Of a DNA stretch of 56,349 nt, positions 54,301 through 56,349 are shown piece by piece. Both the position numbers and the translations under genes were made by a program. Within the stretch, counting starts at the first letter, position 1; each line of letters starts with the position of its first letter. Below the pieces are notes generated by a model. It had not been told where the DNA came from, did not search any database, and saw only the letters and a list, made by a program, of their open reading frames with translations. This DNA is from Rhodocollybia butyracea (Eukaryota > Basidiomycota > Agaricomycetes > Agaricales > Omphalotaceae): positions 1-56,349 of the forward strand of contig JADNRY010000391.1 of assembly GCA_015501585.1 (NCBI GenBank). The letters run 5' to 3'.

Positions 54301-55634
54301 ATTTTGGGAAAGGATGTTTTAGAAGAGATCGCCAAAGATATGAAACAAACAATTCTCCCTAGTTGGATGAGCCCCGCCCCACACCCCTCACTTTGGGCGA
54401 GGCAAGGAGGAGAAAAGCTCAGCGCCGACGAATGGAAAGTTGCTGGTACAATCCACGTACCAATCACCTTGATCCGCATATGGGGATACCGTTACGAAAA
54501 AGAGCCCCAATCCCGGTTTTTCCAGATTTTACTGAACTATCTGCACATGGTTCATGCACTTCGCATCCTCTTCCTTCGTGAAACGTCAGCACCTTTGAGG
54601 GTTGAATACCGAACCCGAATTCTTGACTATCTGCACTCTCTGAGGAAGCTCTTTCCAGATTTTTCAATCAAACCAAATCAGCACTATTCAGTTCACGCGG
54701 TCGAAGATCTAGAAAATTTGGGACCGGGGCATGCTAGAAGTACTCCCGTTTGGGAGCGCGATAATGGCGATTTACAAGAAATGAATTCCAATAGACGTCG
54801 AGGTACGAAGTTGATAAGTAACTTCCACAGCGTTACTAAATATACGGTTGTAGGAGAACTTGAGGTGACTAGAATGAAAACTTATTGCCGACAAGGCAAC
54901 CTTAAGCTGGTATTGGACAATATTACAGACCCGGACCTTCTGGAAGACTTTGGTGAAGCCATAGACGCTTTGCAAGCCATGGAGCTGGAAGATCATAGAG
55001 GGATGTTTTCGGGAACAGATTTATCGGCTTGGACTTCACCCGATCGTGACTTCAAGAAGACTCCTACTGTGATTTCCGAGTCTACTCTGGATGACATTTC
55101 AAAGATTCTCTCTCAGAGATACAACGTGCATCTGAATGCTTTCGACACCAAACTTACACGGGATGCCCACATACTTGAAGGAGTCGCAGTGATGAGGCGA
55201 GTTGTCTTTTCAACCAATACCCGAGAGAGCTCGGTCATTTTCCGCCTTGAAGGACGACATGTGGCTGGAACAATCAAACGGATTATTTCACACAAACATT
55301 CTCATCCTATATCCGGTTCTATTAAGACAGCAGTATTCGTAGAAGTGCTTGTGTTAGAACCGATCAATGAGGCAGACGATCTTTATCGGAGGCTGGGGTG
55401 TGGTTGGCTATGCCTACCGTCACAGACTAGGCGGCAGCTGCTCTCACTGGAGGATATACTCTCTCCGTTTTCAAGGACGAATCTCTGCATTCAGGAAAAG
55501 TCTGTTGTACATGTATATCCTGAAACAAAGGTAAGCACACGACATAGATAGTCAAGATTGAACTGATTTAGAAGCAGCTGCTAACATTTCATAACAACGA
55601 TTCTTCCGGTTACGGTACAATGGTAAATTTTTGA
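51314..55634 (+). pseudogene. Tnp2-type (CACTA-like, En/Spm) transposase gene, damaged
   Basis: ATG at 51314; the last exon ends at 55634. The N-terminus has the CRCDQCVAQCSSGV Cys motif, an Ala-Pro run (codons ~75-90) and PSMLGPD. The middle exon, about 52108-53550, carries the fungal Tnp2 hallmarks FISCPTCFALYPF, MSLGVDSFSPF, INHPLKILVDQLLDFWEG and TYFCRRCKLM. After several introns comes a SAP-like segment (NISILQGLCKNLDILYRA, then SKKDLIKRLNAYV), and from 54283 the C-terminal part (TILPSWMSPAP, LSADEWKV, LFPDFSIKPNQHYSVHA). Two breaks are seen: a TGA at 51995-51997, after which the same frame continues HVARFFRTWIHQDPILASAL, and a frame change near 52105. It would be inactive unless these are errors. 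The element ends (CACTA-type inverted repeats) were not found. Confidence 0.8.
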
Positions 55635-55764
55635 ATACCGAGAATGCGATACACCACAATTTACAGATGGAATAAGAGTAGAGATACGGACTAATATTGT
55701 TTATCGTGAATACATGTATGCAAGGAAGAAAACGACAAATACGTCACTTACAAGGGTTTCAGTT

Positions 55765-56145
55765 CTAGCCCGAGTCTTCGATCTCTTGTTTGTCAATATG
55801 TTGGTGGATATGGGCTGTAAGGCCGTCGATAAACTCTTCAATCGAAGAATCTTCCATCGCATTCCTCGCAAAATCATGTCGGAGGCCGATTGCAAGTGCC
55901 AGCAGCCTTATTTGAGTAATCTAGGTGAAGCATTAGCGAAGAGGTGCGGGTTCACTGATATATGCTTACCTGCAATTTGAGCAGTGATAGCTGGATGGCT
56001 ATGTGGCGGAGTCGGCATGTGGTGAAAGCAGCTATCCCTTCGCCTGGAGTGGCCCTATCTCGACCAGATGGTCGGCTACAAGATTTTGAATAACGTTCTG
56101 CTGATGCAGCGCTGCCTCTGCCTTCGTGGACAACTCAGTAACGAT
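55765..56145 (-). CDS. 3' part of a minus-strand gene that may enter from the right, unknown
   Basis: On the minus strand an open frame from about 56145 (GEGIAAFTTCRLRHIAIQLS) reaches LLKLQ at a GTAAGC donor near 55975. It continues at phase 0 after an AG near 55922 with ITQIRLLALAIGLRHDF, then MEDSSIEEFIDGLTAHIHQ, and stops at 55765. The phase match across the intron supports it. The 5' end was not found and could lie beyond the window. An alternative reading with an ATG at 56160 hits a stop. No family is recognised. Confidence 0.35.
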
Positions 56146-56349
56146 ATTTCGAGTCATCATATGAGGAGGATACAGGTAAAGCTGGAACGCGTTCAGTGGA
56201 GCTATATGTACTTTCGACTACCGCTTGCGATGCAGGGATGAACTGAGGAACGAGGCTCGATCTCCATCACATGGTAAGGACGTTCAAGCTTCCACCGGCA
56301 GCTGGAATATGAATGTAAACGTTTTCAGTATCGAAAGGGTGACGTTTAC

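Noticed and set aside
51000..56300. CACTA terminal inverted repeats for the Tnp2 element
   Set aside because: A CACTAAC word near 51120 exists, but no matching inverted TAGTG end was found downstream, so element borders cannot be called.
1..56349. tRNA, rRNA and CRISPR features
   Set aside because: No B-box-like tRNA core with matching stems, no conserved rRNA blocks and no repeat-spacer pattern were noticed by eye; a covariance-model search would be needed to exclude small RNAs.

Overview
The window looks like a repeat-rich accessory region of a basidiomycete genome, most likely an agaricomycete. The reasons are short GT-AG introns of about 35-75 bp that split almost every gene, a fungal Tnp2-type (CACTA-like) transposase, an Agaricomycete-style HRD/DFG protein kinase, a stand-alone Spt5-like protein, and many small lineage-specific proteins. 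I see no tRNA, rRNA or CRISPR array. Splice junctions given here are read by eye from GT/AG positions and reading-frame continuity; none was tested with transcripts.

Layout. 1-6.3 kb: a decayed copy of an Rtf1-like gene (minus strand), diverging from an intact Spt5-like elongation-factor gene, followed by a small HMG-box-like gene. 6.5-15 kb: a Ty1/copia pol relic, an intact protein kinase, a small membrane-anchored coiled-coil gene, and the amino-terminal part of GCN1 as a frame-broken, truncated copy. 16.9-18.6 kb: two intact membrane-protein genes. 19.2-24.6 kb: a fold-back-like structure whose two arms are opposed arrays of a ~308-bp repeat, each built of two diverged ~154-bp halves. 24.6-38 kb: a hypothetical gene, three LINE relics, a relic of the HMG-like gene, a broken copy of a large hypothetical family, and two coiled-coil genes, one made of a 7-residue repeat. 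38-46.4 kb: small coiled-coil, acidic and membrane-anchored genes, a pair of homologous genes, and a Ulp1-type (C48) cysteine protease gene. 46.9-49.4 kb: the inverted, apparently intact copy of the Rtf1-like gene. 50-56 kb: a small coiled-coil gene, a damaged Tnp2 transposase, and the end of a gene that enters from the right edge.

The most notable features are: (i) two homologues of interacting RNA polymerase II elongation factors, Spt5 and Rtf1, together in transposon-rich DNA, with the Rtf1-like gene present twice as arms of a >1.69-kb, near-identical inverted repeat about 45 kb apart; (ii) the opposed dimeric satellite arrays; (iii) several small proteins that combine one hydrophobic segment with a charged coiled coil; and (iv) the truncated GCN1 copy. 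Frame breaks at homopolymers could be assembly errors, and this is flagged where it matters.
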